Source: Microbacterium sp. SYP-A9085 (lineage in GTDB: Bacteria > Actinomycetota > Actinomycetes > Actinomycetales > Microbacteriaceae). Taken from it: a stretch of 64,000 nt of DNA. The stretch's first letter is position 1. Every line of letters starts with the position of its first letter. The notes under the pieces were generated by a model. That model was given only the letters and a program-made list of their open reading frames with translations, did no database searches and had not been told where the DNA came from. Below, piece after piece: positions 54,495-62,785 of the stretch. The position numbers and the translations under genes were made by a program. The stretch spans positions 372,001 to 436,000 of the forward strand of contig NZ_WJII01000001.1 in assembly GCF_009649635.1 (NCBI RefSeq), given 5' to 3'.

Positions 54495-55501
54495 GGCCGG
54501 GACTTGGGCGAGACCTCGTCCGTCTTGGCGGAGTCGCGCACCACGGTGTCGCCGAGCGCGGCGTCGATCGCCGCCATCACGGCGGGCTCGAGCTTCACGC
54601 CCGACGCGGCGACGTTCGACGCTATCTGCTCGGGGCGGGATGCGCCGACCAGCGCCGCCGCCACGTTCGGGTTCTGCAGCACCCACGCGATAGCCAGCTG
54701 CGGCATCTTCAGACCCACCTCGTCGGCGATCGGCTTCAGGCGCTGCACGGCCGTGAGCACGTCGTCGCCGAGGTAGCGCTGGATGAAGCGCGCGCCGCTC
54801 TTCTCATCCGTCGCACGCGAGCCGGCGGGCACCGGCTGGCCGGGAAGGTACTTGCCGGACAGCACGCCCTGCGCCATCGGGGAGAACACCACCTGCGACA
54901 GGCCGAGCTCGGCGCTGGTGGGGACCACCTTCTCCTCGATGACCCGCCACAGCATCGAGTACTGCGGCTGGTTCGAGATCAGCGGCACGCGCAGCTCCTT
55001 CGCGAGCGCGGCGCCCGCCCGCAGCTGCTCGGCGGTCCACTCGCTGACCCCGATGTAGAGGGCCTTGCCCTGGCGGACGACGTCGGCGAACGCCTGCATC
55101 GTCTCCTCCAGCGGCGTCTCGTAGTCGTACCGGTGCGCCTGGTACAGGTCGACGTAGTCGACGCCCAGGCGCTGCAGGGATCCGTTGATCCCCTCGAGGA
55201 TGTGCTTGCGGGACAGTCCGACGTCGTTCGGGCCCTTCGGGCCGATCGGCCAGTACACCTTCGTGAAGATCTCCAGCGACTCGCGGCGCTGCCCGGACAG
55301 CGCCTTGCCCAGCACGACCTCGGCGGCCGTGTTCGCGTACGTGTCGGCGGTGTCGAACGTCGTGATCCCGGCATCCAGTGCCGCGTGCACCGTCGCGATC
55401 GCGGCGGAGTCGTCCACCTGCGACGCGTGCGTCACCCAGTTGCCGTAGGTGATCTCCGAGACCTTGAGCCCGCTGTTACCGAGGTAGCGATATTCGACCA
55501 T
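54491..55501 (-). CDS. Aldo/keto reductase (KCNAB-like)
   Basis: 336-residue NADPH-dependent TIM-barrel oxidoreductase. The catalytic tetrad is visible as Asp in FDTADTYANTAAEVVLG (Asp, Tyr), Lys in LEIFTKVYWP and His in DLYQAHRYDYETP. The closing NADPH-binding motif LVGASRPEQIASNV is present. Overall it is closest to the voltage-gated K channel beta/YghZ-type group. Likely reduces aldehydes or methylglyoxal-like carbonyls; followed by a co-translated NUDIX hydrolase. Confidence 0.9.
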   Translation of the reverse strand: MVEYRYLGNSGLKVSEITYGNWVTHASQVDDSAAIATVHAALDAGITTFDTADTYANTAAEVVLGKALSGQRRESLEIFTKVYWPIGPKGPNDVGLSRKHILEGINGSLQRLGVDYVDLYQAHRYDYETPLEETMQAFADVVRQGKALYIGVSEWTAEQLRAGAALAKELRVPLISNQPQYSMLWRVIEEKVVPTSAELGLSQVVFSPMAQGVLSGKYLPGQPVPAGSRATDEKSGARFIQRYLGDDVLTAVQRLKPIADEVGLKMPQLAIAWVLQNPNVAAALVGASRPEQIASNVAASGVKLEPAVMAAIDAALGDTVVRDSAKTDEVSPKSRP

Positions 55502-55531
55502 GCCCCCACGCTACTAGGGACCCGCAAGCGC

Positions 55532-56761
55532 TCAGGCCTCGACGGGAGTGGCCGCGGCCGCCTGGACGTCGGATTCGGTGGCCACCAGCTGGCCGCACGC
55601 GCCGTCGATGTCCTTGCCGCGTGTGTCGCGGATCGTGGTGGGGATGCCGTGGGCCTCCAGCCGCCGCACGAACTCGTCCTGCGCCGCGACGGTGGATGCG
55701 GTCCACACCGATCCCGGGGTGGGGTTCAGCGGGATCGGGTTCACGTGCACCCAGCCGCGGCCGCGGGCGTTGAGCTTTTCGCCGAGCAGGTCGGCGCGCC
55801 ACGCGTGGTCGTTCATGTCCTTGATGAGGGCGTACTCGATCGAGACGCGGCGGCCGGTCTTCTCGAAGTACTCGCGCGCGGCATCCAGCGCCTCATCGAC
55901 CTTCCACCGGGAGTTCACCGGGATCATCTCGTCGCGCAGCTCGTCATCGGGCGCGTGCAGCGACAGGGCGAACGTGACCGGGATGCCCTCGTCGGCGAGC
56001 TTGCGGATCGCCGGGACCAGGCCCACCGTCGAGATGGTGATGCCGCGGGCGCTCATACCCAGGCCGTGCGCGGGGTCGGTCATCACCCGGACAGCGTGCA
56101 GGACGCGGGCGTAATTGGCCAGCGGCTCGCCCATGCCCATGAACACGATGTTCGAGACGCGCTCGCCGTCGTGCCCGACGCTGCGGGGATCGCCGAGCTC
56201 GCCGTCGGCGATCACGCGGTTCGCGCGGACGACCTGGGCGACGATCTCGGCCGCCGACATGTTGCGGGTCAGGCCCGCCTGGCCGGTCGCGCAGAACGGG
56301 CAGTTCATGCCGCAGCCGGCCTGGCTCGACACGCACAGCGTGATCCGGCCCGGGTAGCGCATCAGCACCGACTCGACGAGGGCGCCGTCGTGCAGCTTCC
56401 ACAGGAACTTGATGGTGTCGCCGCGGTCCGTGGAAAGGCGCCGCACCTCGGTCAGCAGCGGCGGCAGCAGTCCGTGGACGAGCTCGTCGCGTCCCTCGGC
56501 GGGCAGGTCCGTCATCCGGGCGGGATCGTGCGTGAAGTGCGTGAAGTAGTGCTTCTCCAGCTGCGCGGCACGGAACCGCGGCATCCCGAGCTCGACCACC
56601 TTCTCCACGCGCTGCGCGGGCGTGAGGTCGGCGAGGTGCACGGGCGGCTTGCCGCGGCGGGGGCTGGCGAACTGCAGGAGCGGTCGGCCTTCGGCATCCT
56701 TCTTCTGCGTCCAGCCCTCGGTCTTCGGCCGCACCTGCGCGCGCGGAGTCTGGGACGTCAT
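55532..56761 (-). CDS. rlmN: 23S rRNA (adenine-C2)-methyltransferase
   Basis: 409-residue radical-SAM enzyme methylating A2503 of 23S rRNA and A37 of some tRNAs. The N-terminal helical domain includes [17 protein letters not shown]. The radical cluster motif CxxxCxxC is in [15 protein letters not shown], and [35 protein letters not shown] and the catalytic-Cys segment [12 protein letters not shown] are typical of RlmN. The ATG at 56761 fits the family N-terminus. It stands alone as a housekeeping gene; divergent from the hypothetical gene at 56849. Confidence 0.94.
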   Translation of the reverse strand: MTSQTPRAQVRPKTEGWTQKKDAEGRPLLQFASPRRGKPPVHLADLTPAQRVEKVVELGMPRFRAAQLEKHYFTHFTHDPARMTDLPAEGRDELVHGLLPPLLTEVRRLSTDRGDTIKFLWKLHDGALVESVLMRYPGRITLCVSSQAGCGMNCPFCATGQAGLTRNMSAAEIVAQVVRANRVIADGELGDPRSVGHDGERVSNIVFMGMGEPLANYARVLHAVRVMTDPAHGLGMSARGITISTVGLVPAIRKLADEGIPVTFALSLHAPDDELRDEMIPVNSRWKVDEALDAAREYFEKTGRRVSIEYALIKDMNDHAWRADLLGEKLNARGRGWVHVNPIPLNPTPGSVWTASTVAAQDEFVRRLEAHGIPTTIRDTRGKDIDGACGQLVATESDVQAAAATPVEA

Positions 56762-56837
56762 GTCTCCAGGGTAGGGGTGCCGGGTGCACGGATGCTGTGC
56801 AGGGCCGCGCCTGCCCCCGATGCGCGCCGAATCTGCT

Positions 56838-56843
56838 TACCAT
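56838..56843 (+). promoter_or_regulatory. -10 box for a leaderless hypothetical gene
   Basis: TACCAT lies five bases before the ATG at 56849, with no SD between, giving a probable leaderless start. Confidence 0.4.
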
Positions 56844-56848
56844 CGGTC

Positions 56849-57397
56849 ATGGGGTATCACGCACCCGCCGGGACCATGGTCGCGATAGTGGGGGATGCCG
56901 CGGACGAGGCGCTCGCGAGCCTCGAGGGCATTGCCGGTGTCGAGACGCTGTCGGTGCGCGGCGGCGAGCCCGGCCTGGCCGGGCGGCGCATCGCGGCGAC
57001 GGTGACGCCGTGGGTGGTGCACGACGCCGACCCGCTCGCGCATGTGGCGCAGGCGTGGATCGAGCTGTTCGAGGAGCGCGCGACGATGGGCGCGCTGCAG
57101 GCCGAGGTGGAGGATGCCCTGGCCCGGTTCGCGAGCGGTGAGGCGCTGATGCCGGACTACTACGTCGTGCTCGCGCCGGAGCAGGCTCCGGATGTCTGGC
57201 GGCACTGGTGGTGCGGCGCCCTGGGCCGGCATGCGCCGCGGCGGGTGCTGCCGGTCGCCGCGCGCGGCGCGGCGGGCGACGAGAGCCTGCGCCACCTGCT
57301 CACGGTGCTGCCGCCGTCGCGGCCGTGGCCGGACCCGGCGCAGTGGCTGCCCGATCTGCCGTTCGCGATCCCGGACCGGGTGGGCCTGCGGGCCTGA
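56849..57397 (+). CDS. Hypothetical protein
   Basis: 182 residues, no family recognised. It is soluble, without signal peptide or membrane helix, acidic and Trp-rich toward the C-terminus (DVWRHWWCGALGRHAPRRVLP, SRPWPDPAQWLPDLPF). The first half looks like an alternating alpha/beta fold (MVAIVGDAADEALASLEGIAG). Coding is supported by high third-position GC, no alternative long frame with family hits on the other strand, and a -10 box just upstream. It ends at the second inverted-repeat element. Confidence 0.7.
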   Translation: MGYHAPAGTMVAIVGDAADEALASLEGIAGVETLSVRGGEPGLAGRRIAATVTPWVVHDADPLAHVAQAWIELFEERATMGALQAEVEDALARFASGEALMPDYYVVLAPEQAPDVWRHWWCGALGRHAPRRVLPVAARGAAGDESLRHLLTVLPPSRPWPDPAQWLPDLPFAIPDRVGLRA

Positions 57398-57411
57398 GCC
57401 TTGTCCGGGCC

Positions 57412-57499
57412 GGTTCAGGTCGCAGGACTTTCCGCGACGGCGCCGGCGACACGCCGGGCGACACGCCGTCGGCCGGCAGATGCTCCTGCGAGATGAACC
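57412..57499. repeat. Inverted-repeat element, copy B, in convergent gap
   Basis: GGTTCAGGTCGCAGGA (57412-57427) and TCCTGCGAGATGAACC (57484-57499) pair at 14 of 16 positions and enclose a GC-rich core with a direct repeat GCGACACGCC. The same ends and length occur at 37792-37877. Both copies start 12-14 bases after the stop of a rightward gene and end shortly before the stop of a leftward gene. Confidence 0.78.
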
Positions 57500-57512
57500 G
57501 GGATGCCGCGGC

Positions 57513-58346
57513 TCAGTCGAGGAAGATGTCCGGGAACAGGGCAGTGTCGGGGGTGCCGGGCACGGCGGCATAGCCGGAGAAGTCGGTGACGCCGGCCGCC
57601 GCGAGCACGTCCTCGACGATGAGGCTCTGCCCGGTGTACGACCGGGACGGCTGGGTGAGGACCTGGTACGCGGCGTCGGCGTAGATCTCCGGCGTGCGGC
57701 TGGCCCGCATCATCCGCTCGCCACCGAGCGCGAACTGCACGGCCGCGGTGGCGATCGTAGTGCGCGGCCACAGCGTGTTCGCGGCGATCCCGGCCTCGGC
57801 GAACTCGGCGGCGATGCCGAGGGTCGCCATCGTCATCCCGTATTTCGCGAGCGTGTACCCGGTGTGCGCGCCGAGCCAGCGCGGCGACAGGTTCAACGGC
57901 GGTGACAGGGACAGGATGTGCGGATTCTCGGCATCCCGCAGCACCGGAATCGCGGCGCGAGAGAGCATGTAGGTGCCGCGCACGTTGACGTCCTGCATGA
58001 GGTCGTACTTCTTCGCAGCCAGCTCCAGCGAGCCGGACAGGTCGATCACGCTCGCGTTGTTGACGACGATGTCGATGCCGCCGAACTCGCCGCGCGTGGT
58101 CAGCACGGCCTGGGCGATGTCGCTGTCGTTGCGGACGTCGCCGACGATGGGCAGCGCCCGGCCGCCGGCGGCGCGGATCTGCGCGGCCGCGGTGTGCACG
58201 GTGCCTTCGAGCTTGGGGTGCGGCGTGTCGGTCTTCGCCAGCAGCGCGATGTTCGCGCCATCGCGGGCGGCGCGCAGCGCTATCGCCAGCCCGATGCCCC
58301 GGCTGCCGCCGGAGAGCAGGATCGTCTTTCCGGCCAGGGTCGTCAT
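57513..58346 (-). CDS. SDR-family oxidoreductase, HSDL2-like
   Basis: 277-residue short-chain dehydrogenase. The cofactor motif GGSRGIGLAIALRAA is near the N-terminus; NNAS, the active-site Ser in ILSLSPPLN and Tyr-x3-Lys in YTLAKYGM are present. The C-terminal part SRSYTGQSLIVEDVLAAAGV matches hydroxysteroid-dehydrogenase-like 2 proteins. It follows the enoyl-CoA hydratase by one base and has GGAGG six bases before the ATG. Probably acts on a fatty- or hydroxyacyl derivative in the same pathway as the neighbours. Confidence 0.87.
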   Translation of the reverse strand: MTTLAGKTILLSGGSRGIGLAIALRAARDGANIALLAKTDTPHPKLEGTVHTAAAQIRAAGGRALPIVGDVRNDSDIAQAVLTTRGEFGGIDIVVNNASVIDLSGSLELAAKKYDLMQDVNVRGTYMLSRAAIPVLRDAENPHILSLSPPLNLSPRWLGAHTGYTLAKYGMTMATLGIAAEFAEAGIAANTLWPRTTIATAAVQFALGGERMMRASRTPEIYADAAYQVLTQPSRSYTGQSLIVEDVLAAAGVTDFSGYAAVPGTPDTALFPDIFLD

Positions 58347-58347
58347 G

Positions 58348-59145
58348 TCATGCCTCCGGATCCGGCTCGGGATGCCGCGCCGAGCGCGATCGCGACGTGA
58401 AGGCGCGGATGCGCGCCTGCGCCTCGGGGGTGTCGAACGCGGCGCCGATGGAGCGGGCCTCCTCGCTCAGCTGCTCGGCGAACGAGCGGCCGCGCTGCGA
58501 GCGGATCAGCCGCTTGGCCTCGCCGTACGCGCGGTGCGCGCCGGTCAGCCACGACCGGGCCACTTCTTCGGCCCGCAGCCCGACCGCGTCCGGCGCGGTG
58601 ATCTCGGCGACCAGGCCCCATTCCAGCGCCTCGGTGGCCGACAGCATCCGGTCCTGCAGCACGAGCTGCAGCGCCCGCCGCTCCCCCACGGCGCGCGCCA
58701 GCTGTGCGGTCACCGACAGGTCGGGGGTCAGCCCGATGTTCGCGTACCGGCTGCCGATCTGCGAGTCGGTGGCGATGATCGCGTAGTCGCTGGCCATCAG
58801 GATCCCGAGCCCGCCGCCGGCGGTCGTGCCGTGCGCGGCGGCGACGACGGGGATGCGCGACTCGGTGAGCGCGCGGATGCCGGCGTTGATGACCTCGGCG
58901 AACGCCGTGATCTCGGAGCCGGAGCCCATCTTCTCGGCCATGTCCTGCACGTCGCCGCCGGCACAGAAGGCGCGGCCGGCGGCATCCAGCATGATCGCCC
59001 CCACGTCGTCGCGGTGCGTGGCCTCGCGGGTCAGCTCAGCCCACGCGTGCGCAGCGTCCGCGTTGAAGGCGTTCAGCCGCTCGGGACGGTTCAGCGTGAT
59101 GCGCGCGAGCCCGTCCTGCACGCGCAGCAGGACCGGGTCGCTCAC
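58348..59145 (-). CDS. Enoyl-CoA hydratase/isomerase
   Basis: 265-residue crotonase-fold protein. [14 protein letters not shown] supplies the first oxyanion-hole segment; the second is [18 protein letters not shown]. The residues corresponding to the two catalytic Glu of hydratases read Gly and Asp (near [10 protein letters not shown] and NIGLTPDLS), so it may be an isomerase or another crotonase activity, not a classical hydratase. It overlaps the SDR gene upstream as ATGA. Confidence 0.85.
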   Translation of the reverse strand: MSDPVLLRVQDGLARITLNRPERLNAFNADAAHAWAELTREATHRDDVGAIMLDAAGRAFCAGGDVQDMAEKMGSGSEITAFAEVINAGIRALTESRIPVVAAAHGTTAGGGLGILMASDYAIIATDSQIGSRYANIGLTPDLSVTAQLARAVGERRALQLVLQDRMLSATEALEWGLVAEITAPDAVGLRAEEVARSWLTGAHRAYGEAKRLIRSQRGRSFAEQLSEEARSIGAAFDTPEAQARIRAFTSRSRSARHPEPDPEA

Positions 59146-59897
59146 TTGGGCGCCATTCGGATGGCGCCGTCCAGGCGGATCGTCTCACCGTTGAGGTAGC
59201 CGTTCTCGATGAGGTGCTGGACGAGCGCGGCGTACTCGTCGGGGCGTCCCAGCCGCTGCGGATACGGCACCTGCTGACCGAGCGAGTCCTGCGCCGCCTG
59301 CGGGAGCCCGGCGAGCATCGGGGTCTCCATGATCCCGGGGGCTATCGTGCACACCCGGATTCCGTACCGCGCCAGTTCCCGCGCGACCGGGAGGGTCAGC
59401 GCGTGGATGCCGCCCTTGCTCGCGGCGTACGCGGGCTGGCCGATCTGCCCGTCGAACGCGGCGACCGACGCGGTGTTCACGATGACGCCGCGGTCCCCGG
59501 AGTCGGTCGGGTCGGTGCGGGCCATGGATGCCGCGGCCTGCGAGAGCACGTTGTAGGTGCCGATCAGGTTGACCTGGATGACCTTCGTGAAGGCGGCCAG
59601 CGGCGACGGCGTCCCGTCGCGGTCCAGGACCTTGGCGGGCGGCGCTATCCCGGCGCAGTTGACGACGACCCGCAGCGGCGCGGCGGCGGCCGCGACGGCG
59701 GCGGCGACCTGTTCCGGGTCGGTGACATCGGCGGCCGCGAAAGTACCGCCCAGCTCGGCGGCGATCTCGGCGCCGGCCGAGGTCGGCAGGTCGACGATAG
59801 TGACGTTCGCCCCGCCGCGCGCGAGCCGGCGTGCGGTGGCCAGGCCCAGGCCGCTGGCACCGCCGGTGACGAGGGCGGATGCCCCGGTGATCTCCAT
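59142..59897 (-). CDS. SDR, 3-hydroxyacyl-CoA dehydrogenase type-2-like
   Basis: 251-residue short-chain dehydrogenase resembling HSD17B10/type II 3-hydroxyacyl-CoA dehydrogenase. [16 protein letters not shown] binds NAD, DLP and AADVTD follow, [12 protein letters not shown] and the catalytic Ser in VNTASVAAF with Tyr and Lys in [26 protein letters not shown] precedes the ATG. First gene of a three-gene operon with a crotonase and a second SDR, which together look like a beta-oxidation-type module. Confidence 0.9.
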   Translation of the reverse strand: MEITGASALVTGGASGLGLATARRLARGGANVTIVDLPTSAGAEIAAELGGTFAAADVTDPEQVAAAVAAAAAPLRVVVNCAGIAPPAKVLDRDGTPSPLAAFTKVIQVNLIGTYNVLSQAAASMARTDPTDSGDRGVIVNTASVAAFDGQIGQPAYAASKGGIHALTLPVARELARYGIRVCTIAPGIMETPMLAGLPQAAQDSLGQQVPYPQRLGRPDEYAALVQHLIENGYLNGETIRLDGAIRMAPK

Positions 59898-59907
59898 GTG
59901 TTCTCCT

Positions 59908-59924
59908 TCGAACGACAGGTTCGA
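59908..59924. promoter_or_regulatory. Inverted repeat upstream of the SDR operon
   Basis: TCGAAC-N5-GTTCGA, perfect six-base arms, lies immediately upstream of the SD of the SDR gene. It resembles an actinobacterial SOS box but the spacer is five rather than four bases. It is more likely the operator of an unlinked fatty-acid regulator. Confidence 0.4.
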
Positions 59925-60013
59925 CATTCCGTGCCAGCATACGCGGGACCGAGTGTCACACCGACCCGAGGGCTGATCCCCCAGGGTAGCCGTCACGGGT
60001 GTTGACTGGACAG

Positions 60014-60361
60014 ATGCAGATCCTGAGCAAGCGCGTCTACGAGGAGCCCGCCGCAGCCGACGGATTCCGGGTCCTGGTCGACCGGCTGTGGCCGCGCGGG
60101 CTGTCCAAACAGCGGGCGGAGGTCGATCTGTGGGACAAGGATGTCGCGCCCAGCGCCGAACTGCGCACGGCCTACCACCACGACGGCATGCCGTTCGAGG
60201 ACTTCGCGACCGCGTACCGCGCGGAGCTGAAGGCGAACGCGGATGCGGTGGCGGCGCTGCGCAGGCAGCTGGAGGGGAAAGACGTCGTGACCCTGCTGTA
60301 CGCGACCAGCGACACCGAGCACAACCACACCGGTCTGCTGCGGGAGGCGCTGCGCGCCTGA
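60014..60361 (+). CDS. DUF488-family protein
   Basis: 115 residues. The family core is clear: [27 protein letters not shown], then [19 protein letters not shown]. In-frame GTG (59999) and TTG (60002) exist upstream, but the ATG at 60014 matches the normal N-terminus. Function of DUF488 is not established; members are widespread small cytosolic proteins. It stands alone, divergent from the SDR operon. Confidence 0.88.
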   Translation: MQILSKRVYEEPAAADGFRVLVDRLWPRGLSKQRAEVDLWDKDVAPSAELRTAYHHDGMPFEDFATAYRAELKANADAVAALRRQLEGKDVVTLLYATSDTEHNHTGLLREALRA

Positions 60362-60379
60362 CAGCGCCCGCACGCAGCA

Positions 60380-60404
60380 ACGGGACGGCCAGGCGCCGTC
60401 CCGT
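60380..60404. terminator. Hairpin between convergent DUF488 and CsbD genes
   Basis: ACGGGACGGC and GCCGTCCCGT form a perfect 10-bp stem with a five-base loop (CAGGC), centred between the two stop codons. No T-run follows on either side. It is a likely bidirectional terminator. Confidence 0.7.
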
Positions 60405-60418
60405 CGCTTGCGCGGATA

Positions 60419-60601
60419 TCAGTCGAACGCGTCCTTGACGTCGTCCTTCATGTCCTCGGCGGCGTTCTTCATGCCGGCCTTGGCCTGGTCGAACTTGCCT
60501 TCCGTCTCGAGGCCTTCGTCGTCGGTCGCCTTGCCGACGGCTTCCTTGCCCTTGCCCTTGACGTCTTCCGCGGTGTTCTTGATCCGGTCGTCGATTCCCA
60601 T
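60419..60601 (-). CDS. CsbD-like stress protein
   Basis: 60-residue, highly charged Lys/Asp/Glu/Ala-rich helical protein of the CsbD family ([20 protein letters not shown]). These are often induced by general stress and have no known enzymatic role. AAGGAG six bases before the ATG fixes the start. The 122-base gap above (60602-60723) holds its promoter; I see no clear boxes. Confidence 0.88.
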   Translation of the reverse strand: MGIDDRIKNTAEDVKGKGKEAVGKATDDEGLETEGKFDQAKAGMKNAAEDMKDDVKDAFD

Positions 60602-60723
60602 GGTGGTCTCCTTCGCTTTCAGGGAGAGACGGTCTTCCCGTGCGCCCCATCTCAGCGGTCCGCGCCGTCCTTGACGAGAGGGTTGACGTAGGTCGATTCC
60701 CGTGTCAGGGGCCGCCGATCCGG

Positions 60724-61917
60724 TCAGCTCGCGCGCCAGCGCGCGCGAGCCTCGCCCGACTTCAGGGTGCACGCCATCGGGGTGCCCTTCGAGGTGACCC
60801 CGTGCGCTCCGACCGGTGCGCAGTAGGCTCCCGGGTGCACGACCAGGGGCGCCGCGGGCTTGCTCGGTGCGGGCTGGGACGGGGCGACCGGCTTCGGCGC
60901 GGGCGCCGGTGCGGTGCCGACGGCATCCGGCATCAGGGTGATCGAGCCCGCCGTCGCGACCTTCTGGTCGGGGCACGTGCTCAGGATCTGCGCCATGGCG
61001 TCGTGCTCGGGCTGCGTCACCCACAGTGTGTATGCGGCTTTCACCGTGATCTGCCGTGCGAGGTACGCGCAGCGGTATCCCTTGACCGGGGGCAGCCACG
61101 TGGCGGCGTTGCCCGCCCCCTTCTGCTCGTTCGACGGGCCGTCGACTGCGAGCAGGTTCAGCGGGTCGTTCGCGAGGGCCTCGCGCCGGGCCTGCCCGAT
61201 CTGTTGGGCACCGCTCTGCCAGGCGTCCATCAGCGCCACGACGTGATCGATCTGCACGGCCGACGAGGTCGTCTGCCCGCGAACGAACGAGATCTTCTTC
61301 CCGGTGTACGGGTCAGCGAGACTGCCCGCCAGGACGAGGCACCCGTGCGTCCCGGCCTTGATCGTGACGTTCGTGAGGTCGCGGCGCAGGATGTCGTTGC
61401 GGGTGTCGCAGCCGTTGCGGTCGACGTCCTTCCATGCGGGGCCGAACACGCCGGTGCGGTCATAGCCTGTCTTCGGCGCGCGTCCCTTGACGGGCAGGGT
61501 GGCCAGCAGCGCCAGCGCCGTGTCCGCGGCGGCCGCCGTCGGGGTGGGGGATGTCGTCGGGGTGGCGGTCGCGGTGGGAGACGCGAGCGTCGGTGCAGGC
61601 GTCCGGTCGACGGCCGCCTGCTCCGCGGGCGGCGTCGTCGTCGCGGCGGGCATGCCGGTGGCGCCGTAGACGCTGCTGCCGACGACGACGGCGACGAGTG
61701 CCCCGATAGCGAGGCCCGCCCCCGTCTTGCGGCCGGCCAGCGCAAGCCACGAGCCGCGGCTGGTGACGAGCGTGTAGGCGCCCGTGACCAGTCCGATCAC
61801 GCCCGCCATCATCAGGGCGCCGCCGAGACCGGTGGACACCGCGGCGACCACGATGAGCACGGCGGACAGGCCGAAGCCCAGCCAGGTGGACGGGCGTCGC
61901 AGGAACGTCTTCTTCAT
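60724..61917 (-). CDS. Membrane-anchored DUF1524/HNH nuclease-like protein
   Basis: 397 residues. The N-terminus has two or three hydrophobic segments (FGLSAVLIVVAAVSTGLGG, MMAGVIGLVTGAYTLVT, GLAIGALVAVVVGSSVYG), a Thr/Pro/Ala linker (about residues 95-130), then the DUF1524 (GmrSD C-terminal-like) domain: TGYDRTGVFGPAW, QIDHVVALMDAWQSGA with the HNH-type His, and NDPLNLLAVDGPSNEQKGAG. A Pro/Ala-rich linker and a short Cys-containing tail (GAYCAPVGAHG) end the protein. The nuclease domain should face the outside; DNA scavenging or competition are possible. Confidence 0.82.
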   Translation of the reverse strand: MKKTFLRRPSTWLGFGLSAVLIVVAAVSTGLGGALMMAGVIGLVTGAYTLVTSRGSWLALAGRKTGAGLAIGALVAVVVGSSVYGATGMPAATTTPPAEQAAVDRTPAPTLASPTATATPTTSPTPTAAAADTALALLATLPVKGRAPKTGYDRTGVFGPAWKDVDRNGCDTRNDILRRDLTNVTIKAGTHGCLVLAGSLADPYTGKKISFVRGQTTSSAVQIDHVVALMDAWQSGAQQIGQARREALANDPLNLLAVDGPSNEQKGAGNAATWLPPVKGYRCAYLARQITVKAAYTLWVTQPEHDAMAQILSTCPDQKVATAGSITLMPDAVGTAPAPAPKPVAPSQPAPSKPAAPLVVHPGAYCAPVGAHGVTSKGTPMACTLKSGEARARWRAS

Positions 61918-61965
61918 CCGATGCCGGCGCGCAGCTGCGACGCCGCTCTCCTCTCCCCAGGCTAA

Positions 61966-61981
61966 GTGAGACTGCTCTCAC
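61966..61981. promoter_or_regulatory. Inverted repeat upstream of the DUF1524 gene
   Basis: GTGAGA-CTGC-TCTCAC, a perfect six-base inverted repeat in the 85-base gap between the ECF and DUF1524 genes. It lies about 50 bases before the DUF1524 start, so it could be an operator, or a weak terminator of the ECF operon. No T-run follows. Confidence 0.35.
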
Positions 61982-62002
61982 AATAGCGAGGCAGGCCTGC
62001 GC

Positions 62003-62785
62003 TCACAGCGCCCAGACGAAAGTCCACGTGCCGGCGGCGAGGGCGATCGCGGCGGAGGCCGCGGCGATGGCCACGGCGATCAGCACGAGCACCGTGTCGC
62101 GGGGCCGCAGCACCGACGGGCGCGCCCAGGTGCGCGCGCCCGGCGCCCCGAAGCCGCGCGCTTCCATGGCGGTGGCGAGCTTCGTGCCGCGGCGGATCGC
62201 CAGGACGAACAGCGCGAACGACTGACCGAGGAACCGGCGCAGCCGCCCGGTGTCGGCGACTCCGCGCGCCCGGCGGGCGAGCGAGAGCTCGCGCCAGTCC
62301 TCGACGAGAAGCCCCACCAGCCGGAGCCCCGCCAGCGCTCCCAGCACGAACCGCGCCGGCAGGCGCACGCGCTGCGAGAGCCCGTCGGCGAGGTCGGTCG
62401 GGTCCGTGGTCGACAGCAGCACGACCGCCGGCAGCGCTATCGCGAGGACCCGCAGCAGGATCGCGAGCGCGAGCTGGAACGACCCGTCGGTGACGTGCAC
62501 GAGCCCCCACTGCAGGTATGTGTCGCCGGCGGGCCGGCCGTACAGGATCGTCGCCGCCGCGCCCAGCACCGCAGCCGTCAGGAGCGGCCAGGAGCGCAGC
62601 CACAGCACGCGCGCGGACAGGCCCGTGAACGGCATCAGTGCGAGCACGCACACGAGCGTCACCCCCGCCGAGACGGCATCGATCGACAGCAGCAGCGTCA
62701 CGGTCGTGACAAGGGTCGCGGCCAGCTTCGCGACGGCGTTGAACGACGAGACCCGCGCGGCCCTGTCGACGGCCAGCATGCTCAT
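62003..62785 (-). CDS. ecfT: ECF transporter transmembrane subunit
   Basis: 260-residue EcfT (CbiQ-like) protein with five or six helices (from LAATLVTTVTLLLSIDAVSAG). The two coupling-helix Ala-Arg-Gly motifs are LARRARGVAD and MEARGFGAPGAR, the hallmark of EcfT. ATG 62785 overlaps the ATPase gene stop as ATGA. It should link the ATPase to a vitamin- or metal-specific EcfS protein, which is not within the window. Confidence 0.9.
   Translation of the reverse strand: MSMLAVDRAARVSSFNAVAKLAATLVTTVTLLLSIDAVSAGVTLVCVLALMPFTGLSARVLWLRSWPLLTAAVLGAAATILYGRPAGDTYLQWGLVHVTDGSFQLALAILLRVLAIALPAVVLLSTTDPTDLADGLSQRVRLPARFVLGALAGLRLVGLLVEDWRELSLARRARGVADTGRLRRFLGQSFALFVLAIRRGTKLATAMEARGFGAPGARTWARPSVLRPRDTVLVLIAVAIAAASAAIALAAGTWTFVWAL

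Noticed and set aside
59908..59924. LexA (SOS) box
   Set aside because: The arms TCGAAC/GTTCGA fit, but the spacer is five bases rather than four and the downstream genes are metabolic.
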